Source: Gammaproteobacteria bacterium (GTDB taxonomy: Bacteria; Pseudomonadota; Gammaproteobacteria; Arenicellales; UBA868). From it: a DNA stretch of 64,000 bases. The notes beneath the pieces are model-generated. The model had not been told where the DNA came from. It did not search any database and saw only the letters and a program-made list of their open reading frames with translations. Positions 46,605 through 55,691 of this stretch are shown here, piece by piece. The position numbers were made by a program, and so were the translations under genes. Each line of letters begins with the position of its first letter. Within the stretch, counting starts at the first letter, position 1. The stretch is taken from the NCBI GenBank assembly GCA_022450155.1, contig JAKUQR010000018.1:1-64000 (forward strand), given 5' to 3'.

Positions 46605-48176
46605 ATGAGTAATGTTTTGGCCGAAACATGGACGGTTGCCAAGCCGGCCGTAGAAAGCTCTGGTGGGGTCGTTACCAGCCAGCATTATCTCGCATCCGAG
46701 GTTGGCGCACGGGTGCTGGCCCAAGGCGGTAATGCGATGGATGCTGCCGTCGCCACCTCCTTTGCATTGGGTGTGGTTGAACCGTGGATGAGCGGATTGG
46801 GTGGATGTGCGTTCATGGTGACCTACTCTGCGGCACATGACAAAACCTATGTACTGGAAAGCGGTGTCCGCTCGCCGCTCGCCGTCGATCCTGCTGACTA
46901 TCCATTGAGCACCGGGTTCGATTCTGATCTGTTCAACTGGCCCGGCGTGCTCGACAATCGGAACGTGATGGGTCCCTGGTCGGTGGCTGTCCCCGGACTT
47001 GTGGCTGGGCTTGATGCCGTGGTCGAGCGCTTTGCGACATGGGATTGGGGCGACTTGATTGCACCCGCGATCGAACTTGCCGAGCGGGGTCTGCGAGTCG
47101 ACTGGTATTCCAGCCTAAAGATCGCCTCAGCAGCACGCGATCTTTCACGGTTTCCATCAAGTCAAGCGCTGTTCCTGCCGGATGGTCAGGCGCCGGTTGG
47201 TGAGTGGGGTGGGCCGTTGCCTGTTATAGACCTGAAAGCGCTTTACAGCACACTTCAGCGACTGGCAGTAGAAGGGGCAGATTCATTCTATCGGGGGTCG
47301 CTTGCCGAGGATATCGTCAGGGATGCGTCGCTGCTCGGTATGCAGCTCGGCATCGATGATCTGGAAAACTATACGCCAGTGCTGCACGTCGTTGACGGGT
47401 TCAACTATCGAAACGTCACCGTCAATTCAGCAACCGGCCTCAGCGCGGGTCCAACGTTACAGCATGCGCTGAGTCTCCTGGAACAAAAACTTACCGATCC
47501 GCCCGTGGTGCCCGATGGCCAGCTGTATGGTGCTTATGTTGCTGCAATGAACGAAGCGTATGCTGAACGGCTTTGTGGTTTTGGTGATACCCCTGAGGGC
47601 GCAATACCGTCGTGTACCACCCACCTGAACGTAGTCGATCGCGAGGGTAATGTGGTTGCGCTGACCCAGACGCTGTTGTCATTATTTGGGTCAAAGGTGG
47701 TGCTTCCCGATACAGGCATCCTGATGAATAACGGCATGATGTGGTTCGACCCGATACCTGGCAGAGCAAACTCAATCGCCCCGGGTAAGCGTCCATTGTC
47801 CAATATGTGCCCGGTGATCATATGCGACCCAGCCGGATGCCGTACCGCAATCGGGGCATCCGGTGGCCGTCGTATCATGTCAGCAGTGCTTCAGATTTTG
47901 TCGTTCATGGTTGATTGCCAGATGACTGTTCACGACGCGATGCACCAGCCTCGTATAGATGTCAGTGGGGGTACGGACATCACCATCGACACATTGCTTG
48001 ATCCTGACATAGTCGAATATCTCAGCCGGCATCACTCGGTTATTGCGGTTCCCCATGGGGTCTATCCGAGCATGTACGCCTGCCCCGGAATCGCTCAGTT
48101 CGATCCGCGCACCGGTAACAGCACAGGCGCAGCTTTTGTCATGTCACCCGTGGCTGCGGCCGTGGGTGTCGACTGA
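46605..48176 (+). CDS. gamma-glutamyltransferase family protein
   Basis: A 523-residue N-terminal-nucleophile hydrolase. It has GGVVTSQHYLASEVGARVLAQGGNAMDAAVATSFALGVVEPWMSGLGG near the start. The processing site is SCTTHLNVVDREGNVVALTQT, with T338 as probable nucleophile after self-cleavage, and GKRPLSNMCPVI lies in the small subunit. There is no convincing signal peptide, unlike classical periplasmic GGT, so a cytoplasmic acylase or gamma-glutamyl-amide hydrolase is likely. Cytoplasmic GGT-like enzymes occur in amine catabolism. It is followed closely by the AlkB homologue. Confidence 0.9.
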   Translation: MSNVLAETWTVAKPAVESSGGVVTSQHYLASEVGARVLAQGGNAMDAAVATSFALGVVEPWMSGLGGCAFMVTYSAAHDKTYVLESGVRSPLAVDPADYPLSTGFDSDLFNWPGVLDNRNVMGPWSVAVPGLVAGLDAVVERFATWDWGDLIAPAIELAERGLRVDWYSSLKIASAARDLSRFPSSQALFLPDGQAPVGEWGGPLPVIDLKALYSTLQRLAVEGADSFYRGSLAEDIVRDASLLGMQLGIDDLENYTPVLHVVDGFNYRNVTVNSATGLSAGPTLQHALSLLEQKLTDPPVVPDGQLYGAYVAAMNEAYAERLCGFGDTPEGAIPSCTTHLNVVDREGNVVALTQTLLSLFGSKVVLPDTGILMNNGMMWFDPIPGRANSIAPGKRPLSNMCPVIICDPAGCRTAIGASGGRRIMSAVLQILSFMVDCQMTVHDAMHQPRIDVSGGTDITIDTLLDPDIVEYLSRHHSVIAVPHGVYPSMYACPGIAQFDPRTGNSTGAAFVMSPVAAAVGVD

Positions 48177-48204
48177 ACCACCGGAAGGCTTGTTGCTTAA
48201 GACC

Positions 48205-48825
48205 ATGAAAAATCGGCGCCAGAAGCCGGTGATACTGGGTGGCCACGGTCGACTTGCTTTGCCGGACGGTGATCTTGCCTATGTACCCGGGTTTCTCTCG
48301 GCCTCGGCCGGCGATCGGCTACTCGTCGATCTGTCCGCCACGGTCCGCTGGAAACAGCCAAGGATCACACTTTTTGGTAAGCAAGTCTGTTCACCGCGAC
48401 TTGCAGCCTGGTACGGTGATCAGGAATCTGTATACCGCTATTCCGGTTTAGTCAATCAACCCCTGCCGTGGCTCCCAGAGCTGCTGGACATTCGGTATCG
48501 AGTCCAGGAATACGTGGGGATGGGTTTCAATGGTGTGTTGCTGAACCTTTATCGAACAGGGCAGGACAGTATGGGTTGGCACAGTGATGATGAAAAGGAG
48601 CTGGGCGAGAACCCTGTAATTATTTCAGTCAGCCTCGGTGCGCCACGGCGTTTCCTGTTGCGTCATCGCAGGTGCAGTGCCCTGCCAGTTCATGAAGTGA
48701 ATTTGGAACACGGATCCTTGCTTTTGATGCAGGGCACGACACAGAAAAACTGGCGGCACAGTGTTCCCACGATGCGCAACCAAGATAGCCCTCGACTCAA
48801 TCTGACTTTCCGTCGGATTGACTGA
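48205..48825 (+). CDS. AlkB-like 2-oxoglutarate/Fe(II) dioxygenase
   Basis: A 206-residue AlkB-family demethylase homologue. The iron ligands are H126 and D128 in GWHSDDEKELGENPVIISVSLGAPRRF and H185 in WRHSVPT, and the 2-oxoglutarate-binding arginines are in RLNLTFRRI. It resembles ALKBH2/3-like bacterial proteins that repair alkylated bases. The reading frame is open far upstream inside the GGT gene; the ATG at 48205 is chosen, though an in-frame TTG at 48190 or 48193 after GGAAGG is possible. It converges with coaX, leaving 17 bases. Confidence 0.88.
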   Translation: MKNRRQKPVILGGHGRLALPDGDLAYVPGFLSASAGDRLLVDLSATVRWKQPRITLFGKQVCSPRLAAWYGDQESVYRYSGLVNQPLPWLPELLDIRYRVQEYVGMGFNGVLLNLYRTGQDSMGWHSDDEKELGENPVIISVSLGAPRRFLLRHRRCSALPVHEVNLEHGSLLLMQGTTQKNWRHSVPTMRNQDSPRLNLTFRRID

Positions 48826-48842
48826 GAAAGTTTAAGCCACCA

Positions 48843-49619
48843 TTATTTTCCCTGGGGCCGGCATCGCTCGAATATAAGCTGCAGCCCGTAGAGTGTGAGA
48901 TTTGGCTCGATGGCTTCTACGGTTTTGAAATGCGGCAGGAAGACCGCCGCCAGTCCACCAGTGGCAATGATCCTGGTGTCATCACCCAGTTCAGCACGCA
49001 GTTGCTGATTCAGCCCATCAACCATCGCTACCCCGCCGAACATCAGGCCAGATTGAATACTGGTTTCGGTGGTTCGGCCTATCACACTTGGGGGGAATTC
49101 GAGCTTAACGGCTGGCAATTTCGCTGAAACTGCATGGAGTACCTTTGTTGTTGTTTCGGGTCCAGGCGCGATGATGCCGCCAAGGTAGTCCCCGTTTGCG
49201 GACAGGACATCAAAGGTCGTGGCTGTTCCGAAATCTACAATCACCAGTGGGCCACCGTACTGTTTGTAGCCAGCCACCGCGTTACAGAGGCGGTCGGCGC
49301 CCACATCTTCAGGCTTTTCGTAGGTAATACTAACGCCGAGGTCGAGTTCAGAGGTCACGTTGACCAGTGGTATGTCGAGCCGTTGGCGTACGGCCTGTTG
49401 CACGGTGGGAGTCAGACTGGGAACAACAGAACTAATGGCCACACCCGTTAGGTCTTCGATTCGGATGTTTTCGGGCAACAGCAGTGAGGTGAGCATCATC
49501 CAGAATTCATCGGCTGTCATATTACCGCGGGAACTGAGTCGCCAGTCGCGAACCAGCTGTCCATCGATGGCCACTCCCAGCGTTATATTAGTATTGCCTA
49601 TGTCCACCAGTAACAACAT
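48843..49619 (-). CDS. coaX: type III pantothenate kinase
   Basis: A 258-residue CoaX protein, the first enzyme of coenzyme A synthesis. It has the ASKHA-fold phosphate motif LLLVDIGNTNITLGV at the start, then EDVGADRLCNAVAGYKQYGGPLVIVDFGTATTFDVL, where GADR and the DFGTATT motif are family signatures, and IIATGGLAAVF near the end. The length is normal. In many Gammaproteobacteria coaX neighbours birA, as it nearly does here with rarA between and the orientation reversed. Confidence 0.95.
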   Translation of the reverse strand: MLLLVDIGNTNITLGVAIDGQLVRDWRLSSRGNMTADEFWMMLTSLLLPENIRIEDLTGVAISSVVPSLTPTVQQAVRQRLDIPLVNVTSELDLGVSITYEKPEDVGADRLCNAVAGYKQYGGPLVIVDFGTATTFDVLSANGDYLGGIIAPGPETTTKVLHAVSAKLPAVKLEFPPSVIGRTTETSIQSGLMFGGVAMVDGLNQQLRAELGDDTRIIATGGLAAVFLPHFKTVEAIEPNLTLYGLQLIFERCRPQGK

Positions 49620-49916
49620 GGCACAACCTCCCGAGATTAAGGCTATAAGAACAGACTCTTACAGGACAGCCCATGGCACAGGATACATCACTTTAACAGT
49701 GTGAGCCGGAGGCGAGAGGGCTTTATGGTGCCTGGTCAAGCACCGGTCGATAAGATTATCCGCCTGCTGTTGAACTGTGTGAACAGCAATGGCACGATTA
49801 CACTGAACAGTAATGTTCAAATCCGGTCTGTCCTGTAATGTTGCACAGTGATCTGAGGGGGTTCAGCAGCGTGACAGAGCTTCAATCACCAAACCCTATT
49901 GATATCTGATCTGATT
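49620..49916. other. intergenic region between divergent coaX and rarA
   Basis: Almost 300 bases without a convincing gene. It contains an imperfect 16-base palindrome at 49804-49819 (TGAAC, six bases, GTTCA), which could be an operator but resembles no consensus I can name. Promoters for both divergent genes must lie here. Confidence 0.4.
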
Positions 49917-51215
49917 ATGTCGACTAAGGATTATCAGCCGCTCGCAGAATCTTTGCGCCCGCAAGGTCTCGCTGATTTCGTTGGCCAGGCCCATCTGCTT
50001 GCACCCGGTCGTGCACTTCGAGAATCTATGGAAGCGGGACGTCTGCATTCGATGATCTTGTGGGGGCCGCCTGGAACTGGAAAAACTACCCTCGCGCGCC
50101 TTATGGCGGGATCCTGCGGTGCGCGCTTCCTAATGCGCTCGGCTGTCACCTCGGGCGTTAAGGATGTACGAACTGTGGTCAGCGAAGCCAAGGGTCATGA
50201 CGGTGAGACGGTTTTGTTTCTCGACGAGGTCCACCGGTTCAACAAGGCGCAGCAGGATGCATTCTTGCCACATATTGAGGATGGCACCCTGATATTGGTC
50301 GGTGCTACAACTGAAAACCCGGCCTTCGAACTGAACAATGCACTGCTTTCCAGGCTTCGTGTATACGTACTTAAGCCATTAGTGGATATTGAACTGCGAC
50401 GAGTTCTTGACCGGGCACTAACTGATAAGGAAAAAGGTGTAGGTAGGATGCAGGTTGAACTCAGCGATAGCATGGCCAGCGCACTGATCAGAGCCGCAGA
50501 TGGTGATGCACGGCGGTTGCTGAACTTTCTGGAATTGGCGGTTCAGCTTGGCGTAGATGATGACGGTAACGTCTGCATTACAGAAGATATGTTGCCGGAT
50601 ATCACCGGTGCAACAACGCGTCGTTTCGACCGCGGCGGTGACTATTTTTATGATCAGATCTCAGCACTGCATAAATCTATTCGTGGTACCGATCCTGATG
50701 CTTCACTGTACTGGTTGGTTCGCATGCTGGAAGCCGGTTGCGATCCGCGCTACATCGCGCGCCGACTCATACGGGTTGCCAGTGAAGATGTTGGCAACGC
50801 CGATCCGAGGGCGCTGGCTCTGGCCCTGAACGGTGCCGAGGCTTACGAACGATTGGGTACTCCTGAAGGGGAGCTGGCTCTAGCGCAGGTGACGGTCTAT
50901 CTTGCCTGTGCTCCAAAGAGCAACGCAGTTTACAAGGGCTTCAATGCAGCCAGGGCAGATGCTGTCGAATTCGGGACATTGGAAGTGCCAGTACACCTGC
51001 GAAATGCACCCACCAAGCTGGCACAGCAGTTTGAACACGGTAAAGGTTATCGATATGCACACGATGAACCGGACCGATATTCTCACGGACAGACTTACCT
51101 GCCCGAAGAGCTCCTGGGCAGAACCTATTACGAACCCGTTGACAGCGGACTGGAAATTCGGATTCGTGAAAAACTGGCACGCCTGAAAGGCCAATTGGAT
51201 GCGGCTTCCACATGA
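49917..51215 (+). CDS. rarA: replication-associated recombination protein A
   Basis: A 432-residue AAA+ ATPase of the RarA/MgsA/WRNIP1 family, related to clamp loader subunits and RuvB, active at stalled replication forks. The order is LAESLRPQGLADFVGQAHLLAPGRALRE, Walker A ILWGPPGTGKTTLARLMAG, Walker B VLFLDEVHRFNKAQQDAFLPHIEDG, and sensor 1 LVGATTENPAFELNNALLSRLRVY, then the C-terminal tetramerisation region with RLIRVASEDVGNADPRAL. The ATG at 49917 fits the family N-terminus. Its end overlaps birA by four bases. Confidence 0.96.
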   Translation: MSTKDYQPLAESLRPQGLADFVGQAHLLAPGRALRESMEAGRLHSMILWGPPGTGKTTLARLMAGSCGARFLMRSAVTSGVKDVRTVVSEAKGHDGETVLFLDEVHRFNKAQQDAFLPHIEDGTLILVGATTENPAFELNNALLSRLRVYVLKPLVDIELRRVLDRALTDKEKGVGRMQVELSDSMASALIRAADGDARRLLNFLELAVQLGVDDDGNVCITEDMLPDITGATTRRFDRGGDYFYDQISALHKSIRGTDPDASLYWLVRMLEAGCDPRYIARRLIRVASEDVGNADPRALALALNGAEAYERLGTPEGELALAQVTVYLACAPKSNAVYKGFNAARADAVEFGTLEVPVHLRNAPTKLAQQFEHGKGYRYAHDEPDRYSHGQTYLPEELLGRTYYEPVDSGLEIRIREKLARLKGQLDAAST

Positions 51216-52219
51216 AGCATCATATTGAGATCTTGAGGTTTTTGCAGGCCAATGGATCGGTATCGAGTCGTGATCTGGCCAGACAGGTTGGAGTCTCTGT
51301 TGGCGCTGTCGACGACTGTGTGAAGGCCCTCCGAGATTGGGGATTCGGAATTTCAGATCTTTTGGGAACAGGCTATCAGCTGACCGAATCACTCCAGCTG
51401 GTTGATGAAAATCGCTTGCGGGTGGAACTGCGTTCAAAAGGCCTATTGATCGAAGATCGGTTAGAGGTCCTGGGGGAAGTAGATTCCACCAGTCAGCGTC
51501 TGCTTGAATGGCCGGATCGGGAGATTCTGCACGGTAGAACCTGCGTTGCAGAATTTCAGAGTCAGGGTCGGGGTCGACGGGGGCGTAGCTGGCTGGGTGT
51601 CCCCTGCCGGAACATCATGCTGTCCATGGCCTGGCAGATGGATAGAACAGCAGAGCGTGCCGGGGGCTTAAGTCTTTCGGTGGGTCTGACACTGCTCCAA
51701 CGATTACAGACATTCAGTGCAGAGCACCTGCAACTCAAGTGGCCCAACGATATAGTTTGTGACCACGGAAAACTCGCGGGAATTCTGGTTGATGTTCTGA
51801 CCGGCTCAGACCATCGTTGTACGGTGGTCGTTGGGATCGGAATCAATCTGAAGAATCCTGCGGTAATTGCAACTCGCCTTGAAAGACGTGTCGCCAATTT
51901 AGTGGACTTGTCTACAGTACCCGTAGATCGCACCCAGCTGGTCGCGTTGATCATTGCGGATCTGAGCCGGACTCTGGAAGCATTCGACCGTGACGGATTT
52001 TCAGGTGATGTCGACGCCTGGAATGCCTGTGATGCGTATGCCGGATTACGAGTTAAGGCTCAGATCAATAACAGGACTGTTGAAGGGGAGGCTCTCGGAG
52101 TCGATACCAGTGGGGCCTACCGGGTACGTCTCGATGATTGTCAGGTTGAATCAATACTGATAGGTGAGATAATTCCACAACGGGCGGCTCCTGACAGGCC
52201 GAACTACCAAAGGGACTAG
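51212..52219 (+). CDS. birA: biotin operon repressor/biotin-[acetyl-CoA-carboxylase] ligase
   Basis: A 335-residue BirA of the bifunctional type. The N-terminal winged helix is LRFLQANGSVSSRDLARQVGVSVGAVDDCVKALRDWG. The ligase domain carries the biotin/ATP loop SQGRGRRGRSWLGVP (about 115-128), LKWPNDIVCDHGKLAGILVDVL and VVGIGINLKN. The C-terminal SH3-like domain ends the protein. It attaches biotin to BCCP and represses biotin synthesis genes. It starts at an ATGA overlap with rarA. Confidence 0.95.
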   Translation: MKHHIEILRFLQANGSVSSRDLARQVGVSVGAVDDCVKALRDWGFGISDLLGTGYQLTESLQLVDENRLRVELRSKGLLIEDRLEVLGEVDSTSQRLLEWPDREILHGRTCVAEFQSQGRGRRGRSWLGVPCRNIMLSMAWQMDRTAERAGGLSLSVGLTLLQRLQTFSAEHLQLKWPNDIVCDHGKLAGILVDVLTGSDHRCTVVVGIGINLKNPAVIATRLERRVANLVDLSTVPVDRTQLVALIIADLSRTLEAFDRDGFSGDVDAWNACDAYAGLRVKAQINNRTVEGEALGVDTSGAYRVRLDDCQVESILIGEIIPQRAAPDRPNYQRD

Positions 52220-52322
52220 CGTTTACAGGTTAGACTTTGCTCGAACAAGCATTTTATTGTAGCTGCGTGACACTTTTCTGCTCCGTCGGAAATCTCTTCT
52301 CTGAACGTCCTGGGTTCGACAG

Positions 52323-52961
52323 ATGAAATGGGTCTTTATGTCGCTGGCTCTTGTGAACGTAATTTTTTACCTGTGGGTAACAGGACACCCTGTGCAGAGC
52401 CGCGTGACTCTTCCTAGCGCAATGCCGAACGTGAACAGTCGAGCGATGGAGTTGTTGCACGAGCGAAATGCTAGGCGAGGCAGCCAAGTGTTAGTTGATT
52501 GTCTGCGTGTGGGACCGTTCGCGACTGAGAAGACGTACTCTCGAGCAGCGCGCCTGTTGGTCAATAAAGGCTATGGATTTACACGAAATGTCATCAGTGC
52601 CCGGGAGCTTCGAACCTTTCGGGTTTACCTGGGGCCGTTCAGTAGCCCTATTGAACAGGATCAGTCTGCCAGGAAGCTAGATCAGATGGGCCTGAATCAT
52701 TACGCCCATCAAGTTGAGGCTGGCACACTTTTATCTATACAGATGTTTTCGCAGGGGGAAGAAGCCGGCCGCTATGTCGCCGAACTTACTGTGCTAGGCC
52801 TGGCGGCAAACGCAAAAGCTGAAGTCAGAACGCTGGGTCCTTTGCGCTGGCTCGAGATTTCGGACGTTGTGAATGAGGAACGCCGGCAGAGCCTGGCGGC
52901 GCTTGACTGGGCCGACTCGAAGGTGCGCTTGGCCGCAGTGCCCTGTGGCACCAGCTCATAG
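52323..52961 (+). CDS. SPOR-domain-like inner membrane protein
   Basis: A 212-residue protein with one N-terminal membrane segment (about 3-20). The soluble part contains two SPOR-like beta-alpha-beta repeats: CLRVGPFATEKTYSRAARLLVNKGYGF and FRVYLGPFSSPIEQDQSARKLDQMGLNHYAHQ. SPOR domains bind glycan strands stripped of stem peptides at division sites. Proteins of this sort often follow birA/coaX in Gammaproteobacteria. The molecular role of this one is unknown. The tRNA-Thr gene follows 112 bases later. Confidence 0.8.
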   Translation: MKWVFMSLALVNVIFYLWVTGHPVQSRVTLPSAMPNVNSRAMELLHERNARRGSQVLVDCLRVGPFATEKTYSRAARLLVNKGYGFTRNVISARELRTFRVYLGPFSSPIEQDQSARKLDQMGLNHYAHQVEAGTLLSIQMFSQGEEAGRYVAELTVLGLAANAKAEVRTLGPLRWLEISDVVNEERRQSLAALDWADSKVRLAAVPCGTSS

Positions 52962-53073
52962 TATCTGCAGGCCTTCAAACTCCGCAGTCTTAGAAAATTG
53001 TTTATAACACAGTGATTTCCTGGACTTTGCTGCGTCTTGGCAGTCACAATTCACCTACTGACGGACCGATCAA

Positions 53074-53149
53074 GCCCGCATAGCTCAGTTGGCAGAGCAG
53101 CTGATTTGTAATCAGCAGGTCGGTGGTTCGAATCCACTTGCGGGCTCCA
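53074..53149 (+). tRNA. tRNA-Thr (anticodon TGT)
   Basis: A complete 76-base cloverleaf: acceptor stem GCCCGCA pairing with TGCGGGC, an anticodon stem GCTGA/TCAGC around loop TTTGTAA with anticodon TGT at 53107-53109, T-loop TTCGAAT and an encoded CCA end at 53147-53149. In many Gammaproteobacteria this tRNA heads a thrU-tyrU-glyT-thrT-tufB cluster after birA. Here the other tRNAs and tufB are missing and a catabolic operon follows directly. Confidence 0.97.
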
Positions 53150-53251
53150 AAATCTCACCGCGTTACAGGTATTCCCCGGAAACCTGTGGATAACTATAGG
53201 CCTGCTGTGAGGTTATTATTACTCCGTAAAAGAACGCAAGGACGGTGAAAG

Positions 53252-54040
53252 ATGAACACACAGCCGATCAGGATCTGCTATCAGAGTTATGTGGACTACG
53301 AGAACGGAAAGACCTACTGGGACACACTGGGTGCGTACCTGAAAAAAATCACTTATCCTGGTACCACCATCGATATCCGCGGTATCACGCCCTTTGACTC
53401 TTATGCCCACAATTTGGTCGAGATGCGCTGTGCCAGGGAGATGATCTGTAACGCGGTTGCTGCGGAGCGTGAGGGTTACGATGCATTTATCGTCGGGCAC
53501 TTCCAAGATGCGGGACTGTATGAAGCGCGCGCGGTCGTCGATATACCGGTGGTGTCGCTCGGCGAGTCCAGCATGTTGTACAGTTGCCAGCTTGCTCAGC
53601 GTATCGGCGTCGTCACCATCAATACCCGCTTCATCCCGTGGTTCCAGCACCAGATTCGCAAGTATGGGCTGACCGAGCGTATTACGGGCGTTCACGCAAT
53701 GCAGTTCGAGCCAGGTCAGCTGCTCGACGCGATGGGTAATACCCAGAAAACCCTTGAGGCCAAAGCACTGTTCTGTACGCAGGCCGAGCCCCTGGTCGAA
53801 GAGGGTGTGGAGTTGATACTCGCGGGTGGCGGTATTCCCATGCTGCTGTTTGCTGATCAGTTCGGTTTTAACGTTTCGGGTGCACCGGTGGTGAACGGTA
53901 TCGACATTGTTGTGAAAGCGGCCGAAACTGCTGTCTTCTTGCAGCGAGCCAGCGGTCTGGGTGTCAGTCGTGTCGGTGATTACATCAAACCACCAGGCCA
54001 CGTTATCGAAGAATTTCTGAGTCATCCCAAGGGTCTGTAG
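53252..54040 (+). CDS. Asp/Glu/hydantoin racemase-fold protein lacking both catalytic cysteines
   Basis: A 262-residue member of the Asp/Glu/hydantoin racemase superfamily: ICYQSYVDYENGK, a strand AFIVGHFQDAGLYEARAVVDIPVVSLGESS, and a second strand LILAGGGIPMLLFADQ. Hydantoin racemases have a cysteine before the F-x-D-x-G-L motif (ACFxDxGL) and another in the G-C-A/T-x-M position. Here these are histidine (H83) and glycine (about 192-194). Racemisation by two cysteines is therefore unlikely, and another reaction or a binding role is expected. It is the first gene of the five-gene operon after tRNA-Thr, with AAGGACGG upstream of the ATG. Confidence 0.85.
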   Translation: MNTQPIRICYQSYVDYENGKTYWDTLGAYLKKITYPGTTIDIRGITPFDSYAHNLVEMRCAREMICNAVAAEREGYDAFIVGHFQDAGLYEARAVVDIPVVSLGESSMLYSCQLAQRIGVVTINTRFIPWFQHQIRKYGLTERITGVHAMQFEPGQLLDAMGNTQKTLEAKALFCTQAEPLVEEGVELILAGGGIPMLLFADQFGFNVSGAPVVNGIDIVVKAAETAVFLQRASGLGVSRVGDYIKPPGHVIEEFLSHPKGL

Positions 54041-54053
54041 GAATTTCCGTTCA

Positions 54054-55691
54054 ATGGGGTACGTTTTTACCGATACCGACACGGTGTTTGGCACGTTCAG
54101 CAATATGGCTGAGCGCTGGCCGGCGCGTCTGTTTCTCAATGTGCTGCCAGAAACAGCCGCTGCCTATGGGATTGCTGCCGGCGAGACGACTTATGGCCAG
54201 TTACTGGCCGACGTCAAAAGGCTTCGAGTGGCTTACGAAGTGGCAGGCTACCGGGCCGGGGGCCGGGTCATGCTGTTGCTGGAGAGCCGGCCGGGATTTT
54301 TCCAGCACTGGTTTGCACTGAATGCACTCGGGTTGTCGGTCGTTCCTGTTAATCCTGATCTGAAAGCAGCAGAGCTTGGATTTATCGCGGGCCACGCCCA
54401 GCCTTGCCTCGCCGTCGCCGCCGGGTCAGGTATAGAGGACCTGCAGCAGGCAAGCTGCGAGTCGGGTGTCAACTTCCCGGTCATCGCCTCCGACGCGCCG
54501 CTGCCGGCGCCGGCGAATTGTGAACCAGTGATGGACCTGTCGGTCGGGCCCCTGCAGCGTGAATCCGCCATGCTCTACACCTCCGGCACCACGGGTCAGC
54601 CCAAAGGGTGTGTGCTGGCGAACCTTTATTTTCTCCATGCGGGTCGTTGGTATAACGATGCCGGTGGCCTGTGTTCGCTCGCCACTGATGGAGAACGGAT
54701 GATCACGCCGTTGCCGATGTTTCATATGAATGCAATGGCCTGCTCAGTGATGGCAATGGTGATGACAGGTGGCTGTCTGATCGCCCTTGATCGTTTTCAC
54801 CCGTCCAGTTGGTGGGCCAGCGTGCGGGAAAGCCGGGCAACTTGCCTTCATTATCTGGGAGTAATGCTGTCTATCCTGATGCAAGCACCAGCAGCGATGA
54901 CTGACAGGGATCATCAGGTGCGATTTGGATTTGGTGCCGGCGTCGATCCAGGTCTGCATGAGCTATTCGAGAGGCGCTTCGGTTTCCCGCTGATCGAGGC
55001 TTGGGCTATGACCGAGACCGGTGCCGGCGCGGTGATCTGTGCCAATCACGAACCTCGCAAGGTGGGGAAGAACTGTCTGGGGCGTCCTGGTCCTGATGTG
55101 GAGGTGCGCATTGTTGGAGAAGACGGAAAAGAAGCTGGTCCAGATCGCCCCGGCGAACTGCTGGTCCGCCACGCCGGGGTAGACCCGAGGCGGGGTTTCT
55201 TCACCGAGTACTATAAAGATCAGGCGGCGACCGACGCCGCCTGGCAAGGTGGGTGGTTCCACACCGGAGATATAGCGCGGCGGGATGCCGACGGAGATAT
55301 GTTTTTTGTCGACCGCAAAAAGAACGTGATTCGCCGTAGTGGTGAGAACATCATGGCTGTAGAAGTGGAATCCACCCTGATGCGCCATCCGGCGGTGGTC
55401 ACGGCAGGGGTCGCCGGGGTCAGCGATGTGGTTCGGGGCGAGGAGGTGTTCGCCTGTCTGGTCATTAATGGGGACGCTGCAGAAGACCGGCTTCGGGATA
55501 TCGTCAGATGGTGCCTGACCCAGATCGCCTATTACAAGGTGCCTGGTTTCGTTGCCAGTGTTGCTGAATTGCCGCTGACCTCCACGCAGAAGATTCAGCG
55601 CAGTGAGTTGAAAGCCCTGGTAGACCGGCTGCTGGGTGATTCGGCCACTGTAGACACCACGGCCCTGAAGCGTCGTCGAAGTGGATCATGA
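54054..55691 (+). CDS. acyl-CoA ligase, carnitine/crotonobetaine-CoA ligase-like
   Basis: A 545-residue adenylate-forming ligase. Motifs are the P-loop LYTSGTTGQPKGCVLANLYFLHAG, PLPMFHMNAMACSV, EAWAMTETGAG, the hinge WFHTGDIARRDADGDMFFVDRKKNVIRRSGENIMAVEVE, and the C-terminal LTSTQKIQRSEL carrying the catalytic lysine. It resembles CaiC-type and other ATP-dependent acyl-CoA ligases. It would activate the operon's substrate before cleavage by the thiolase-like/DUF35 pair. The thiolase gene overlaps its stop (ATGA). Confidence 0.9.
   Translation: MGYVFTDTDTVFGTFSNMAERWPARLFLNVLPETAAAYGIAAGETTYGQLLADVKRLRVAYEVAGYRAGGRVMLLLESRPGFFQHWFALNALGLSVVPVNPDLKAAELGFIAGHAQPCLAVAAGSGIEDLQQASCESGVNFPVIASDAPLPAPANCEPVMDLSVGPLQRESAMLYTSGTTGQPKGCVLANLYFLHAGRWYNDAGGLCSLATDGERMITPLPMFHMNAMACSVMAMVMTGGCLIALDRFHPSSWWASVRESRATCLHYLGVMLSILMQAPAAMTDRDHQVRFGFGAGVDPGLHELFERRFGFPLIEAWAMTETGAGAVICANHEPRKVGKNCLGRPGPDVEVRIVGEDGKEAGPDRPGELLVRHAGVDPRRGFFTEYYKDQAATDAAWQGGWFHTGDIARRDADGDMFFVDRKKNVIRRSGENIMAVEVESTLMRHPAVVTAGVAGVSDVVRGEEVFACLVINGDAAEDRLRDIVRWCLTQIAYYKVPGFVASVAELPLTSTQKIQRSELKALVDRLLGDSATVDTTALKRRRSGS

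Noticed and set aside
49804-49819. TGAAC-N6-GTTCA palindrome as a LexA box
   Set aside because: It lacks the CTG...CAG core of the proteobacterial LexA site and is imperfect; kept only as a note in the intergenic entry.
53252-54040. NicE-like maleate isomerase
   Set aside because: Same superfamily, but both catalytic cysteines are absent.
53219-54139. Long minus-strand frame (306 codons) opposite the racemase-like gene
   Set aside because: No recognisable motif, no ribosome site, and it mirrors a plus-strand gene with clear family motifs.
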